Numbered from the stretch's first letter, positions 16,065 through 23,502 are shown. The stretch is 38,669 nucleotides of DNA from Acidobacteriaceae bacterium (GCA_003166855.1 PMUM01000214.1:1-38669); one strand, 5' to 3'. Numbers and translations: made by a program. Notes: generated by a model not told the origin, from the letters alone.

Positions 16065-17096
16065 ATGACATCTTCTGCCAAATCTCGCAAACGCGTGCTC
16101 AGCGGTATGCGCTCGACCGGCAAGTTGCACCTGGGCAACTATGTGGGCGCGCTGCAGAACTGGGTGCGCATGCAGGACGAGTACGAATGCTTTTTCATGG
16201 TGGCCGACTGGCACGCGCTGACGACCGATTACGCCGACACATCTCGCATCAAGGAAAATTCGCTGGAAGTCACGCTCGACTGGCTGGCGGCGGGACTCGA
16301 TCCGGAGAAGTCGGTGATCTTTATCCAGTCGCATGTTCCGGCGCACGCGGAGTTGCATCTGCTGCTTTCGATGATTACTCCGCTGGGATGGGTGGAACGA
16401 GTTCCTTCGTACAAGGAGCAACAGGAGAACATAAAGGGTAAAGATCTGACCACGTACGGATTTCTTGGCTACCCTGTGCTGATGTCTTCCGACATCATGG
16501 TCTACAAGGCGAACGCGGTGCCGGTCGGGGAGGATCAGGTGGCGCACGTGGAACTGACGCGAGAAATTGTGCGACGGTTTAACGGGTTCTATGGCAAGTC
16601 TGGGGATGTTTTTCCTGAGCCCGCGGCGCTGCTCACGCCTGCGGCGAAGTTGCCGGGGACCGACGGGCGCAAGATGTCGAAGTCGTACGGGAACACGGTG
16701 ATGTTGACCGATCCGGAGCCAGTGGTGCGGCAGAAGCTGAAGACGATGGTGACGGACCCGGCGCGGGTGCGACGGTCGGATCCGGGGAATCCGGATGTGT
16801 GTCCCGTGGGCGATCTGCACAAAATCTTCAGCGACAAGGCGACGATGGCCAAGGTCAATGAAGGCTGCCGGTCGGCGGGGATTGGGTGCATCGAGTGCAA
16901 GGGCTGGGTCGCGGACGCGCTGGTGAAGCTGCTGAACCCGATGCAGGAGCGACGCAAGAAATTTGAAGAGAATCCGCGGCTGGCGTGGGATATTCTGGAG
17001 GCTGGCACAGAGCGGGCGCGGAAGGCGGCGGGCGAGACGATGGACGATGTGAGGGCTGCGATGGGGATGTCGCTGGGGTATGAGGGGCCGAAGTAG
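16065..17096 (+). CDS. trpS: Tryptophan-tRNA ligase with Fe-S type cysteine motif
   Basis: 343-aa class I aminoacyl-tRNA synthetase that charges tRNA-Trp. The HIGH-equivalent is HLGN (residues 22-25) in RSTGKLHLGNYVGAL, and KMSKS is at 203-207. Normal bacterial length. The C-terminal anticodon-binding part has C246, C268, C275 and C278, spaced C-x21-C-x6-C-x2-C. This closely resembles the [4Fe-4S] motif (C-x22-C-x6-C-x2-C) reported for the Thermotoga maritima enzyme, so a cluster near the anticodon site is likely. The ATG at 16065 has no strong ribosome site but the next in-frame Met is too far in. It opens the trpS-scpA-scpB-rluB-hisC series. Confidence 0.96.
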   Translation: MTSSAKSRKRVLSGMRSTGKLHLGNYVGALQNWVRMQDEYECFFMVADWHALTTDYADTSRIKENSLEVTLDWLAAGLDPEKSVIFIQSHVPAHAELHLLLSMITPLGWVERVPSYKEQQENIKGKDLTTYGFLGYPVLMSSDIMVYKANAVPVGEDQVAHVELTREIVRRFNGFYGKSGDVFPEPAALLTPAAKLPGTDGRKMSKSYGNTVMLTDPEPVVRQKLKTMVTDPARVRRSDPGNPDVCPVGDLHKIFSDKATMAKVNEGCRSAGIGCIECKGWVADALVKLLNPMQERRKKFEENPRLAWDILEAGTERARKAAGETMDDVRAAMGMSLGYEGPK

Positions 17097-17102
17097 TCAA
17101 AT

Positions 17103-17144
17103 CCCCACTTCTCGCGCAAAGAACGCGCGAGAAATGGGGCACCC
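17103..17144. repeat. Palindromic repeat R2, copy C
   Basis: Third copy of the 86-124 element, starting 7 nt after the trpS stop. CCCCA, mismatch, TTCTCGCGC pairs with GCGCGAGAA and TGGGG, then CACCC. It again occupies a 3'-end position. Confidence 0.88.
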
Positions 17145-17160
17145 GAGCCAAAGTGCATAG

Positions 17161-17200
17161 ATCCTTCCCCTTCGACTGGCTCAGGGTAGGATGACAAGGG
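17161..17200. repeat. Partial R6-type repeat upstream of scpA
   Basis: ATCCTTC...CTTCGACTGGCTCAGG...GGATGACAA resembles the tail of the large element at 37681-37831. Its right end is 10 nt from the scpA ATG, so it forms most of the 5' leader. Confidence 0.6.
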
Positions 17201-17210
17201 CAAAGAGTTC

Positions 17211-18092
17211 ATGACGGACAATTCAAAACTCGATGCGGCGAATGCGACGCTCGCGACTGCGCCGCCGGCGGTCGTTGCTGGCGCCGCGGCTGGCAAGGGT
17301 ACGGCGAAGAAGGAAGAGAGCGACTCGCCGTTTGCCGTAGCGGTGACCGATGTCTACGAAGGGCCGCTGGACCTGCTGTTGGACTTGATCCGGAAGCAGG
17401 ATATCGACATTTACGATATTCCGATTGCGAAGATTACGGCGCAGTATCTGGCGTATGTGGAGAAGATTCGCGAACTCGATGTGAACGTGGCGGCGGAATT
17501 CATCTACATGGCCGCGGTGCTGATTCACATTAAATCGAAGATGCTGCTGCCGCGCGATCCAGATGCAGTAGTGGAGGATCAGGAAGATCCGCGGAACGAA
17601 CTGGTCAACCGGTTGCTGGAGCATGAGAAATTCAAGTCGGCCGCGCAGATGCTGTTGCAGAAGCAGCAGATTGAAGATGCGGTACTGTCAAATCCTTCGC
17701 TGAAGGAATTCATGGAGGCAGAGGGTACCGAGCCCGAGATCGCCGCGGACGTGATCGATCTGGTCAAGACATTTCAGCAGGTGCTGGAGCGGGTAAGAAC
17801 GCGTCCGGTGCTCAACGTCGACGAGGAAACGGTGACGGTTGGGCAGATGATTGATTACCTGCGGCGCCTACTCGATCTGGAGGACCGGCCGATCCGGCTG
17901 AAGCAGTTGCTGATGCGGGTTCCCTCGCGGCCCGCGCTGGTGTGCATGTTCCTGGCGTTGCTGGAGATGGTGCGGCTGCAGGCGATCCAGGTGCGGCAGG
18001 AGAAAATGTTCGGCGAGATCGCGGTCCGCAAGCACACGCACTTCGACGAGATCATGAAAGAGCAGTCGGCGGTGCGCGACGACTGGAGATAA
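17211..18092 (+). CDS. scpA: Segregation and condensation protein A (kleisin)
   Basis: 293-aa kleisin subunit that bridges SMC heads and, with ScpB, forms the bacterial condensin that compacts and segregates chromosomes. After an Ala-rich, poorly conserved lead of about 40 residues comes the family block VYEGPLDLLLDLIRKQDIDI, then IPIAKITAQYLAYVEKI and FIYMAAVLIHIKSKMLLPRD, which form the N-terminal SMC-neck-binding helices. The C-terminal winged-helix part (FLALLEMVRLQAIQVRQEKM) is intact. The ATG at 17211 is preceded by AAAGAG. scpB follows 78 nt downstream, the standard pairing. An R1 repeat fills the gap between them. Confidence 0.93.
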   Translation: MTDNSKLDAANATLATAPPAVVAGAAAGKGTAKKEESDSPFAVAVTDVYEGPLDLLLDLIRKQDIDIYDIPIAKITAQYLAYVEKIRELDVNVAAEFIYMAAVLIHIKSKMLLPRDPDAVVEDQEDPRNELVNRLLEHEKFKSAAQMLLQKQQIEDAVLSNPSLKEFMEAEGTEPEIAADVIDLVKTFQQVLERVRTRPVLNVDEETVTVGQMIDYLRRLLDLEDRPIRLKQLLMRVPSRPALVCMFLALLEMVRLQAIQVRQEKMFGEIAVRKHTHFDEIMKEQSAVRDDWR

Positions 18093-18098
18093 ACAAAA

Positions 18099-18158
18099 GT
18101 TTCAATGTTTCAGAGTTTCAAGGTTTCAGGCCTGTGAAACATTGAGACCTTGAAATTC
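18099..18158. repeat. Nonamer-based inverted repeat R1, copy B (scpA-scpB gap)
   Basis: GTTTCAATG, GTTTCAGAG, GTTTCAAGG units on the left and TGAAACATTGAGACCTTGAAA on the right make an imperfect hairpin with the apex at GGCC. It has the same nonamers as 1796-1898 and again lies between two co-oriented partner genes. Confidence 0.82.
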
Positions 18159-18170
18159 GAAAACCTGACT

Positions 18171-18854
18171 ATGAGTCTTAAAGCTCAGCTCGAAGCCATT
18201 ATTTATGCGGCGGAAACGCCGATTACGCTGGAGCAGATGACCCAGCTCGTGAAAGAGACTGTGATCGCGGAGGGAGCGGCGGACGAGGCGGAGATGAAGT
18301 CGCGCGTCCGCTCGTGTCTGGAAGAACTTGTCGGCGAATATGGCGGGCCCGATCACGGCATTGAGGTTCGGCAGGTCGCCGGCGGATACCGCATGTCGAC
18401 CAAGCCGGAACAGCACGAGGTGGTGCGGGCGTTCGCGAAGAGCTTGAAGCCGCCGATCCGGCTGTCGCTGCCCGCGCTGGAGACGCTGGCCGTGATTGCT
18501 TACAAGCAGCCGTTCACTGTGCCGGAGATCAATGACATTCGCGGCGTCGATTCTGGCGGCGTGATTGGGACTCTGCTCGATCGCAAGCTGATTACTACGG
18601 CGGGGCGGAAACAGGTGATTGGGCGTCCGATTCTGTACAAGACGACCAAGGAATTCCTGATGCGGTTTGGGTTGAAAGATGTGAACGAGCTGCCCAGCAT
18701 GGAGGAGTTCGAAAAGCTTGTGGCGGAATCGTTTCAGGCGGAGTTGATTCCGGCGGAGAGCGCGGCGGCTGAGGTTCCGACAGCGGCCGCGAGTGAAGCA
18801 TCCGACGCGGAATCGAGCAGTGAAGTTTCGGAAGCGGAGAAAGAAGCGAGCTGA
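18171..18854 (+). CDS. scpB: Segregation and condensation protein B
   Basis: 227-aa partner of ScpA in the SMC condensin complex. Two winged-helix domains are visible. The first starts SLKAQLEAIIYAAETPITLE. The second contains the conserved LSLPALETLAVIAYKQPFTV, then EINDIRGVDSGGVIGTLLDR, and GRPILYKTTKEFLMRFGLKD. The last 45 residues are an acidic Ala/Glu/Ser-rich tail typical of variable ScpB ends. I chose the ATG at 18171. A TTG at 18150 is in frame, but it lies inside the R1 repeat, so its codons are repeat-derived. rluB follows after a second repeat cluster. Confidence 0.92.
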   Translation: MSLKAQLEAIIYAAETPITLEQMTQLVKETVIAEGAADEAEMKSRVRSCLEELVGEYGGPDHGIEVRQVAGGYRMSTKPEQHEVVRAFAKSLKPPIRLSLPALETLAVIAYKQPFTVPEINDIRGVDSGGVIGTLLDRKLITTAGRKQVIGRPILYKTTKEFLMRFGLKDVNELPSMEEFEKLVAESFQAELIPAESAAAEVPTAAASEASDAESSSEVSEAEKEAS

Positions 18855-18870
18855 TCGCGAATAATTGTTG

Positions 18871-18960
18871 TGCCGTCCCTCCGGGACTTGTTCCTTTGTG
18901 GTTTACCGGACCCAGCGCTGAAGCGCTGGGCTAAATTGTTTTCGCCCCTCCGGGGCTCGG
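18871..18960. repeat. Composite three-hairpin repeat R5, copy A
   Basis: GTCCCTCCGGGAC, then CCCAGCGCT-ga-AGCGCTGGG (18912-18931), then CCCCTCCGGGG at 18946-18956, form three successive hairpins. The anchors GTGCCG, CGGGACTTGTTCC, ACCCAG and TGGGCTA recur in the same order at 23271-23356. It fills the scpB-rluB gap. Confidence 0.82.
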
Positions 18961-19016
18961 AGACTCATTCCCTGCGGCACGGCGCTCGGTTGCCGCTGAG
19001 ATTTGGAAGTTCATTT

Positions 19017-19781
19017 ATGCCGATGGAACGGCTGCAAAAGATTATCGCTGCTGCTGGGGTTGCTTCCCGCCGGAAGGCTGAGGAACTGATCTCGGCGGGG
19101 CGCGTGCAGGTCAACGGAACCGTGGTGACGGAACTCGGCACCAAGGCCGATCCGGAGACGGATCACGTGCGCGTGAATGGAAAACTTCTGCAGGGGGCGC
19201 AGCGGCACACCTACCTGTTGCTCAACAAGCCCAAGGGTTACGTCACGACGATGAGCGATCCCGAGAAGCGGCCGACCGTGATGGATCTGATTCACGGCGT
19301 GAGGGGCCGCGTGTATCCGATCGGGCGTCTCGATTATGCCAGCGAAGGATTGCTGCTGATGACCAACGACGGCGACCTTGCACACCGGCTGATGAAAGCG
19401 GCTTCGCACGTTGCCAAGACCTACGTCGTGAAAGTCGCGGGCACGCCGAAGGAAGAGGCGATTGCCAAACTGCGGGCGGGGGTGTCCATCGCTACCGACG
19501 ACGGGAAGCGCGTGAAGACCGGGCCCGCCCTGGTGCGCGTCGTGAAAGAGGCGGCGAATCCGTGGTACGAGATCACGCTGGTGGAAGGGCGGAACCGGCA
19601 GATCCGGCGCATGTTTGAGACGGTGGGGCATCACGTGGAGAAGATCAAGCGAGTGCGATATGGACCACTGACGCTCGACGTTCCTCCGGGGAAGTTTCGA
19701 TCGCTGACGTTGCGGGAAATCGAAAAATTGAAATCCGCCAGCACGACGAGCGCGGCGCGGGGCAAGCAACCTGCGAAGTGA
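19017..19781 (+). CDS. rluB: 23S rRNA pseudouridine synthase, RluB/RsuA family
   Basis: 254 aa. Enzyme of the RsuA/RluB/E/F family, which converts uridine to pseudouridine in rRNA. An S4 RNA-binding domain opens the protein (RLQKIIAAAGVASRRKAEEL, GRVQVNGTVV). The catalytic motif PIGRLDYASEGLLLMTNDGD holds the nucleophile Asp106. Downstream, VEGRNRQIRRMFETVGH is the second conserved block. RluB is the best match among subfamilies because of the scpAB context, but RluE/F or RsuA cannot be excluded without alignment. The ATG at 19017 is chosen (a second Met follows two codons on). Frame upstream to 18870 is repeat sequence. Confidence 0.87.
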   Translation: MPMERLQKIIAAAGVASRRKAEELISAGRVQVNGTVVTELGTKADPETDHVRVNGKLLQGAQRHTYLLLNKPKGYVTTMSDPEKRPTVMDLIHGVRGRVYPIGRLDYASEGLLLMTNDGDLAHRLMKAASHVAKTYVVKVAGTPKEEAIAKLRAGVSIATDDGKRVKTGPALVRVVKEAANPWYEITLVEGRNRQIRRMFETVGHHVEKIKRVRYGPLTLDVPPGKFRSLTLREIEKLKSASTTSAARGKQPAK

Positions 19782-19793
19782 TGTACGGCGAGC

Positions 19794-20912
19794 ATGAGCC
19801 GATTCTTTGATCTGGTTTCGAAGCCGGCGCGCGAGATGGGCGGATTCCTTCCGCCGCCGTCGCCGAGGCGATCATCCCTCGACACTCAGCCGCGGATCAT
19901 TAAGCTTGACTCCAACGAAAATCCATTTGGACCGTCGCCGCGCGCGGTGGAGGCGATGCAACTGGCTCTGGCGGCAGCGAACTCCTATCCCGACGACGAG
20001 TGCTCAGAGTTGCGCCGCAAGCTGGCTGCTTACCACGATGTGCCGACCGAACAAGTTCTGGTGACCGCGGGATCGACCGCGCTGCTGGGTTTGCTGTGCC
20101 AGACGATGCTCGCGCCAGGGTTGAATGCGGTAACCAGCGAGCGGTCGTTCATTGTCTATGCGATGGCGGTGCACGCCGTGGGGGCGCAGTTGATTGAGGC
20201 TCCGATGCGCGAAGATGGATTCGATCTGGGCGCGATCCTGGAGGCAATCAATGAGGATACGCGCGTCGTGTTTCTGGCGAATCCTAACAATCCGACAGGA
20301 ACGCTGATCGAGGCCGAAGTGGTGGATAAGTTCATTGCCGAAGTTCCGGGGCATGTGGTGGTGGTTCTGGACGAGGCTTATTACGAGTTTGCGTCGCACT
20401 TCGCGGTGCGGCGGAAGGTTGAGTATTCGGGGTCGCTGAAATATCTGCGACAGGGCTCCAGCGTAGTAGTGCTGAGAACGTTTTCGAAGGCCCATGGACT
20501 GGCTGGGCTGCGCGTGGGATATGGCTTGGGTCCGGCCGAACTGCTGGCATATTGCGCGCGCATGCGCGATACATTCTCAGTGTCGACGGTGGCGCAGGCC
20601 GCAGCCGTGGCGGCGCTCGATGACTTGAATCATGTAGGACGGGTCGTTTCAAACAATGCGGAGCAGGCGCAGATTTTGGGCGTGGGATTGTCGGAGTTGG
20701 GATATCGCGTGGTTCCGACGGCGGCGAATTTTCTTTATTGCGATCTGCAAGAGGATGCGTTCGGATTCGCGGAGCGATTGCGAGGTGAGGGGGTGAGCGT
20801 GCGCCCGTTGGGTGGGTGGGGTGCACCGAATTGTATTCGGGTGAGCATCGGGACGCCGGAGCAGAATCAGGTATTTCTGAGTGCGGCGCGGAAGGTTGGT
20901 GGGGCAACGTAG
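19794..20912 (+). CDS. hisC: Histidinol-phosphate aminotransferase
   Basis: 372-aa fold-type I PLP enzyme of histidine biosynthesis, converting imidazole-acetol phosphate to histidinol phosphate with glutamate. KLDSNENPFGPSP (37-49), NPNNPTGT (163-170), and the PLP Lys232 in TFSKAHGLAGLRVGYGLG are all in place, as is DEAYYEF (193-199). Some HisC-like enzymes act on other substrates such as aromatic amino acids, so exact specificity is inferred. It begins 12 nt after rluB and ends the trpS-to-hisC run. No other his gene is in view, so histidine synthesis is dispersed here. Confidence 0.88.
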   Translation: MSRFFDLVSKPAREMGGFLPPPSPRRSSLDTQPRIIKLDSNENPFGPSPRAVEAMQLALAAANSYPDDECSELRRKLAAYHDVPTEQVLVTAGSTALLGLLCQTMLAPGLNAVTSERSFIVYAMAVHAVGAQLIEAPMREDGFDLGAILEAINEDTRVVFLANPNNPTGTLIEAEVVDKFIAEVPGHVVVVLDEAYYEFASHFAVRRKVEYSGSLKYLRQGSSVVVLRTFSKAHGLAGLRVGYGLGPAELLAYCARMRDTFSVSTVAQAAAVAALDDLNHVGRVVSNNAEQAQILGVGLSELGYRVVPTAANFLYCDLQEDAFGFAERLRGEGVSVRPLGGWGAPNCIRVSIGTPEQNQVFLSAARKVGGAT

Positions 20913-20916
20913 ATGT

Positions 20917-20977
20917 GCCTCAGGGGCTAAAGCCCTTCCCCTAGAGGGCGGCTTTATCGCAGCGCTGAAAGCGCTGC
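20917..20977. repeat. R4-type repeat with hairpin, immediately 3' of hisC
   Basis: CCTCAGGGGCTAAAGCCCTT is followed by GCAGCGCT-gaa-AGCGCTGC (20959-20977), a perfect 8-bp stem. It starts 5 nt after the hisC stop and runs directly into the tandem array, sharing its last base. Confidence 0.75.
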
Positions 20978-21105
20978 GCCACCCAAATGCTGCGTTACTC
21001 AAGAACTGTTTCACTCAAATGCTGAGTCACCCAAAAGCTGCGTCACCCAAAGGCTGTGTCACACCAAAAGCTGCACGACCCAAAAGCTGCGCCACCCAAA
21101 AGCGA
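20977..21105. repeat. 16-bp degenerate tandem array, eight units
   Basis: Units of 16 nt with consensus CGTCACCCAAAAGCTG, one unit being 17 nt. Start positions are 20977, 20993, 21009, 21025, 21041, 21057, 21074 and 21090. Units 4-8 are closest to the consensus and units 2-3 most diverged. It lies between the convergent hisC and ROK kinase genes. The period is too short and there are no spacers, so it is not a CRISPR array. Confidence 0.9.
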
Positions 21106-21144
21106 CTACCAAAGAAACAAAATCTCCAAAAACAAAGCTCTCAG

Positions 21145-22158
21145 CTACGACGCGGGGATTCTGGCGGCGCCGTAGAGGCCGGCGTCGCTGCCGAGCAGGG
21201 CGCGGGTGATGATTGTTTTCTTGCGGGTGTAGCCGATCAGAGCGGATGCGCCTTCCTTCTTGCCGACTGCATCTTCCGGCGCACTCGCAGCGTAGACCAG
21301 CGAACGGTCGCGCAATTCCGCAAACATCTGCGGCGCAAAGGCGTCCCATGCGCTGGCAACGCCTCCGCCAATCACGAACATATCCAGGTTGAGAACGTTG
21401 ATCAGGCCCGCGAGCAGGATTCCCAAAACCTGGCCGAAGCGGTGAAAGATGCGGCGGGCATCCGGGTCGCCCTGAATCGCGAGGTTGTAGATCGAACGGG
21501 CGCTGAATTCCGGATCGGACTTGGCAGCCTTCGCTAAGCCAGGCGCATTTCCGGTGGCAATCGCCTCGTGCGCCATGCGGACGACTGCCGTCGCCGACGC
21601 GTAGCGTTCTGCACAACCGTGATTACCGCAGCCGCAGGGGACGCCATCTGGCTCAACGGTGACGTGGCCAAACTCACCTGCCATGCCGGTCATGCCGTAG
21701 AAGATTTTATCGTTCAGGACGATAGCACCGCCGATGCCAGTGCCCAATGTGAGCATCGCCATATTGTCAACGCCACGGCCGGCGCCCAGCCACTTCTCGC
21801 CGAGAGCGGCGACTTTGGCATCGTTATCGAGAAAAACGCGGACGCCCAAGCGGCGCTCGATTTCGTCGCGCACAGGATAATCGGACCATCCGGGAAGATT
21901 GGCGGATTTGCACATCATCCCTGTTTCCCTGTCGATGATGCCGGGGACACCGATGCCGGCGCCGACGAAGCGGCCGCTGCCGCGATATTGCTCGGTCAGG
22001 CGGTGGATGGCATCGCACATTTCGCCGATGACGTGGTCGCGGCCGAGCGCAACTTTGACGCCGAGAGTAATTTTTTCGAGAAGCTGTCCGTCCGTGCTGA
22101 CGGCGGCGATGCGCAGGTTGGTGCCGCCGAGATCGACTCCGATGGAAAAATCAGGCAT
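21145..22158 (-). CDS. ROK-family sugar kinase (glucokinase-like)
   Basis: 337-aa protein of the ROK family, which phosphorylates glucose or amino sugars with ATP. The phosphate-binding loop IGVDLGGTNLRIAAV starts at about residue 6. The catalytic Asp113 is in FLDNDAKVAALGE, and LTLGTGIGGAIV is the second phosphate motif. A zinc site is complete: H165 in GEFGHVTVEP with C175, C177 and C182 in CGCGNHGCAE. There is no N-terminal DNA-binding helix-turn-helix, so it is a kinase rather than a ROK repressor. GlcNAc or ManNAc kinase activity is as possible as glucokinase, given GH20 and GH18-like genes nearby. The ATG at 22158 is the natural start. Confidence 0.9.
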   Translation of the reverse strand: MPDFSIGVDLGGTNLRIAAVSTDGQLLEKITLGVKVALGRDHVIGEMCDAIHRLTEQYRGSGRFVGAGIGVPGIIDRETGMMCKSANLPGWSDYPVRDEIERRLGVRVFLDNDAKVAALGEKWLGAGRGVDNMAMLTLGTGIGGAIVLNDKIFYGMTGMAGEFGHVTVEPDGVPCGCGNHGCAERYASATAVVRMAHEAIATGNAPGLAKAAKSDPEFSARSIYNLAIQGDPDARRIFHRFGQVLGILLAGLINVLNLDMFVIGGGVASAWDAFAPQMFAELRDRSLVYAASAPEDAVGKKEGASALIGYTRKKTIITRALLGSDAGLYGAARIPAS

Positions 22159-22280
22159 GACGGAGAAGATTATCAGATTGCGACAGCAGTGGTCTCATTG
22201 TTGATTGATAACTAAGGAAGCGAGCCAAACGCGTGATTCATGCGTCGCAGAGAGCGCGACGCAACGCGCAGCTCGCCCAG

Positions 22281-22320
22281 ACCCTTCTGCGGGCAAAATG
22301 CGCCCGCCTCAGGATGACAA
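22281..22320. repeat. R6-type tail with hairpin, downstream of mutM
   Basis: GCGGGC and GCGCCCGC form a stem around an A-rich loop at 22290-22307. It is followed by CTCAGGATGACAA (22308-22320), the same tail found at 37819-37831. It lies between the mutM stop and the ROK gene start. Confidence 0.6.
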
Positions 22321-22323
22321 CCT

Positions 22324-23247
22324 TTACTTCTGGCACTTGGGGCAGTAGTGGCTGCTGCGGCCGGCGATTACGACTCGTTTGATCGGTGTCTTGCAGACTA
22401 GACAAGGCTCACCTTCGCGGCCGTAGACGCGGTGCTGTAGTTGGAAGAATCCTTCTTCGCCGTCGGCGTCGACGTAGTCCGAGATGGAGGATCCGCCGAG
22501 GGCGATGGCTTCTTGCAGGACTTCTTTCACCGCGAGGAGCAGCTTGGCGAGCTGGTCGCGGGTGATGGTCGAGGCGCGACGTCTTGGGCGCAGGCCGGCA
22601 CGGAATAAAGATTCGTCGGCATAAATGTTGCCGACACCGCGCAGGAGTTTCTGGTTCAGTAGCGCGCTTTTGATGGGAGTCTTGCGGCCGCGGAACAGCG
22701 TCAGGAAGCGGTCGAGATCGGCTTCCAGCGGCTCGATGCCGGTGGCATCGAAGTCTCCGGCTTGCGCGACGCTCAGGCGGCCGAAGCGGCGAGGATCGAC
22801 GAAGCGCAGTTCCCTGCCCGACGACAGACGGAGGATGGCGTGGGTGTGCTTCGCGACTTCCGTTTGTGGCTCACAAATCCTCAGGCTGCCGGTCATGCCG
22901 AGGTGGACGATCCATTGAGCTTTGGTGTATGTGGGGCGGGCGCCCACGCCCGCCTCGGCTGGCAGGATTGATGGAGCCTGCGTTCCCTTCTGCTTTCGAT
23001 CTGCTCTTCGGCTTTTCGCGGGCGAGGGCGGCACATAATTTCGATCTTGTTCGAGGTCGAAGACGATGTGCTTGCCCATGCGGCGGACGGCGGCGATGCG
23101 GCTGTGTTCCAGCGTCGCGGCGATCGCGGATGCGGGGGACTTCAGAGGCTCTTTTTTTTGGCCCAGCCAGACGGATTCGACGGCGTCTCCGGTGACGCGC
23201 TTGGCGAGGCCGCGGGCGATGGTTTCGACTTCGGGGAGTTCGGGCAT
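22324..23247 (-). CDS. mutM: Formamidopyrimidine-DNA glycosylase with internal insertion
   Basis: 307-aa base-excision repair enzyme that removes oxidised purines such as 8-oxoG. The catalytic N-terminus is PELPEVETI (Pro2 nucleophile, Glu3). The H2TH region and KLLRGVGNIYADESLFRAG follow, then the zinc finger with C-x2-C (PCLVC) and YCPKCQK at the end. The family is usually about 270-275 aa. The excess lies at about residues 69-110, between HIVFDLEQD and WIVHLGMTGSLRI, a stretch rich in Lys, Arg, Pro and Ala that contains a perfect hairpin at DNA level (22935-22954). The active core is intact, so it should work. Pirin lies upstream on the same strand, but the repeat-filled gap makes co-transcription doubtful. 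Confidence 0.94.
   Translation of the reverse strand: MPELPEVETIARGLAKRVTGDAVESVWLGQKKEPLKSPASAIAATLEHSRIAAVRRMGKHIVFDLEQDRNYVPPSPAKSRRADRKQKGTQAPSILPAEAGVGARPTYTKAQWIVHLGMTGSLRICEPQTEVAKHTHAILRLSSGRELRFVDPRRFGRLSVAQAGDFDATGIEPLEADLDRFLTLFRGRKTPIKSALLNQKLLRGVGNIYADESLFRAGLRPRRRASTITRDQLAKLLLAVKEVLQEAIALGGSSISDYVDADGEEGFFQLQHRVYGREGEPCLVCKTPIKRVVIAGRSSHYCPKCQK
22935..22954. repeat. Hairpin repeat inside mutM
   Basis: GGCGGGCG, a 4-nt loop CCCA, then CGCCCGCC: a perfect 8-bp stem in the coding sequence. On the coding strand the surroundings read GCCGAGG...CCCCACAT, sharing the outer sequence of R3. It encodes residues about 98-107 in frame. Confidence 0.72.
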
Positions 23248-23270
23248 GGTTGTTTTGCCAGTGAGGCCTT

Positions 23271-23356
23271 GTGCCGCCCCTACGGGACTTGTTCCATTCT
23301 CTTCACGCCTACCCAGGACTTACGTCCTGGGCTATCATGTTCCGCCCCTTTGGGGA
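23271..23356. repeat. Composite repeat R5, copy B
   Basis: GTGCCGCCCCTACGGGACTT, then ACCCAGGAC-ttac-GTCCTGGGCTA, then CGCCCCTTTGGGG. The order and anchors match 18871-18960, while the middle stem has changed on both sides together (CCCAGGAC/GTCCTGGG against CCCAGCGCT/AGCGCTGGG). It lies between pirin and mutM. Confidence 0.82.
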
Positions 23357-23502
23357 TGGAGCACAGCGACGCCAGGCTGCACGCTTCACCCTGTGCGTAT
23401 TCGCGGTATCTGAGTTACATAAGATGCGTGGTCGCACTGAAGACAAATCCGAGACATCTACAAGCCTTGCACGAATGCAGCTTGACTCAGAAGGCTGCAA
23501 GT

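Noticed and set aside
18150-18170. Upstream TTG start for scpB
   Set aside because: Those codons fall in the R1 repeat, and the ATG at 18171 gives the normal ScpB N-terminus.
20977-21105. Possible CRISPR array
   Set aside because: The 16-nt units are contiguous with no spacers, and no cas gene is in the window.
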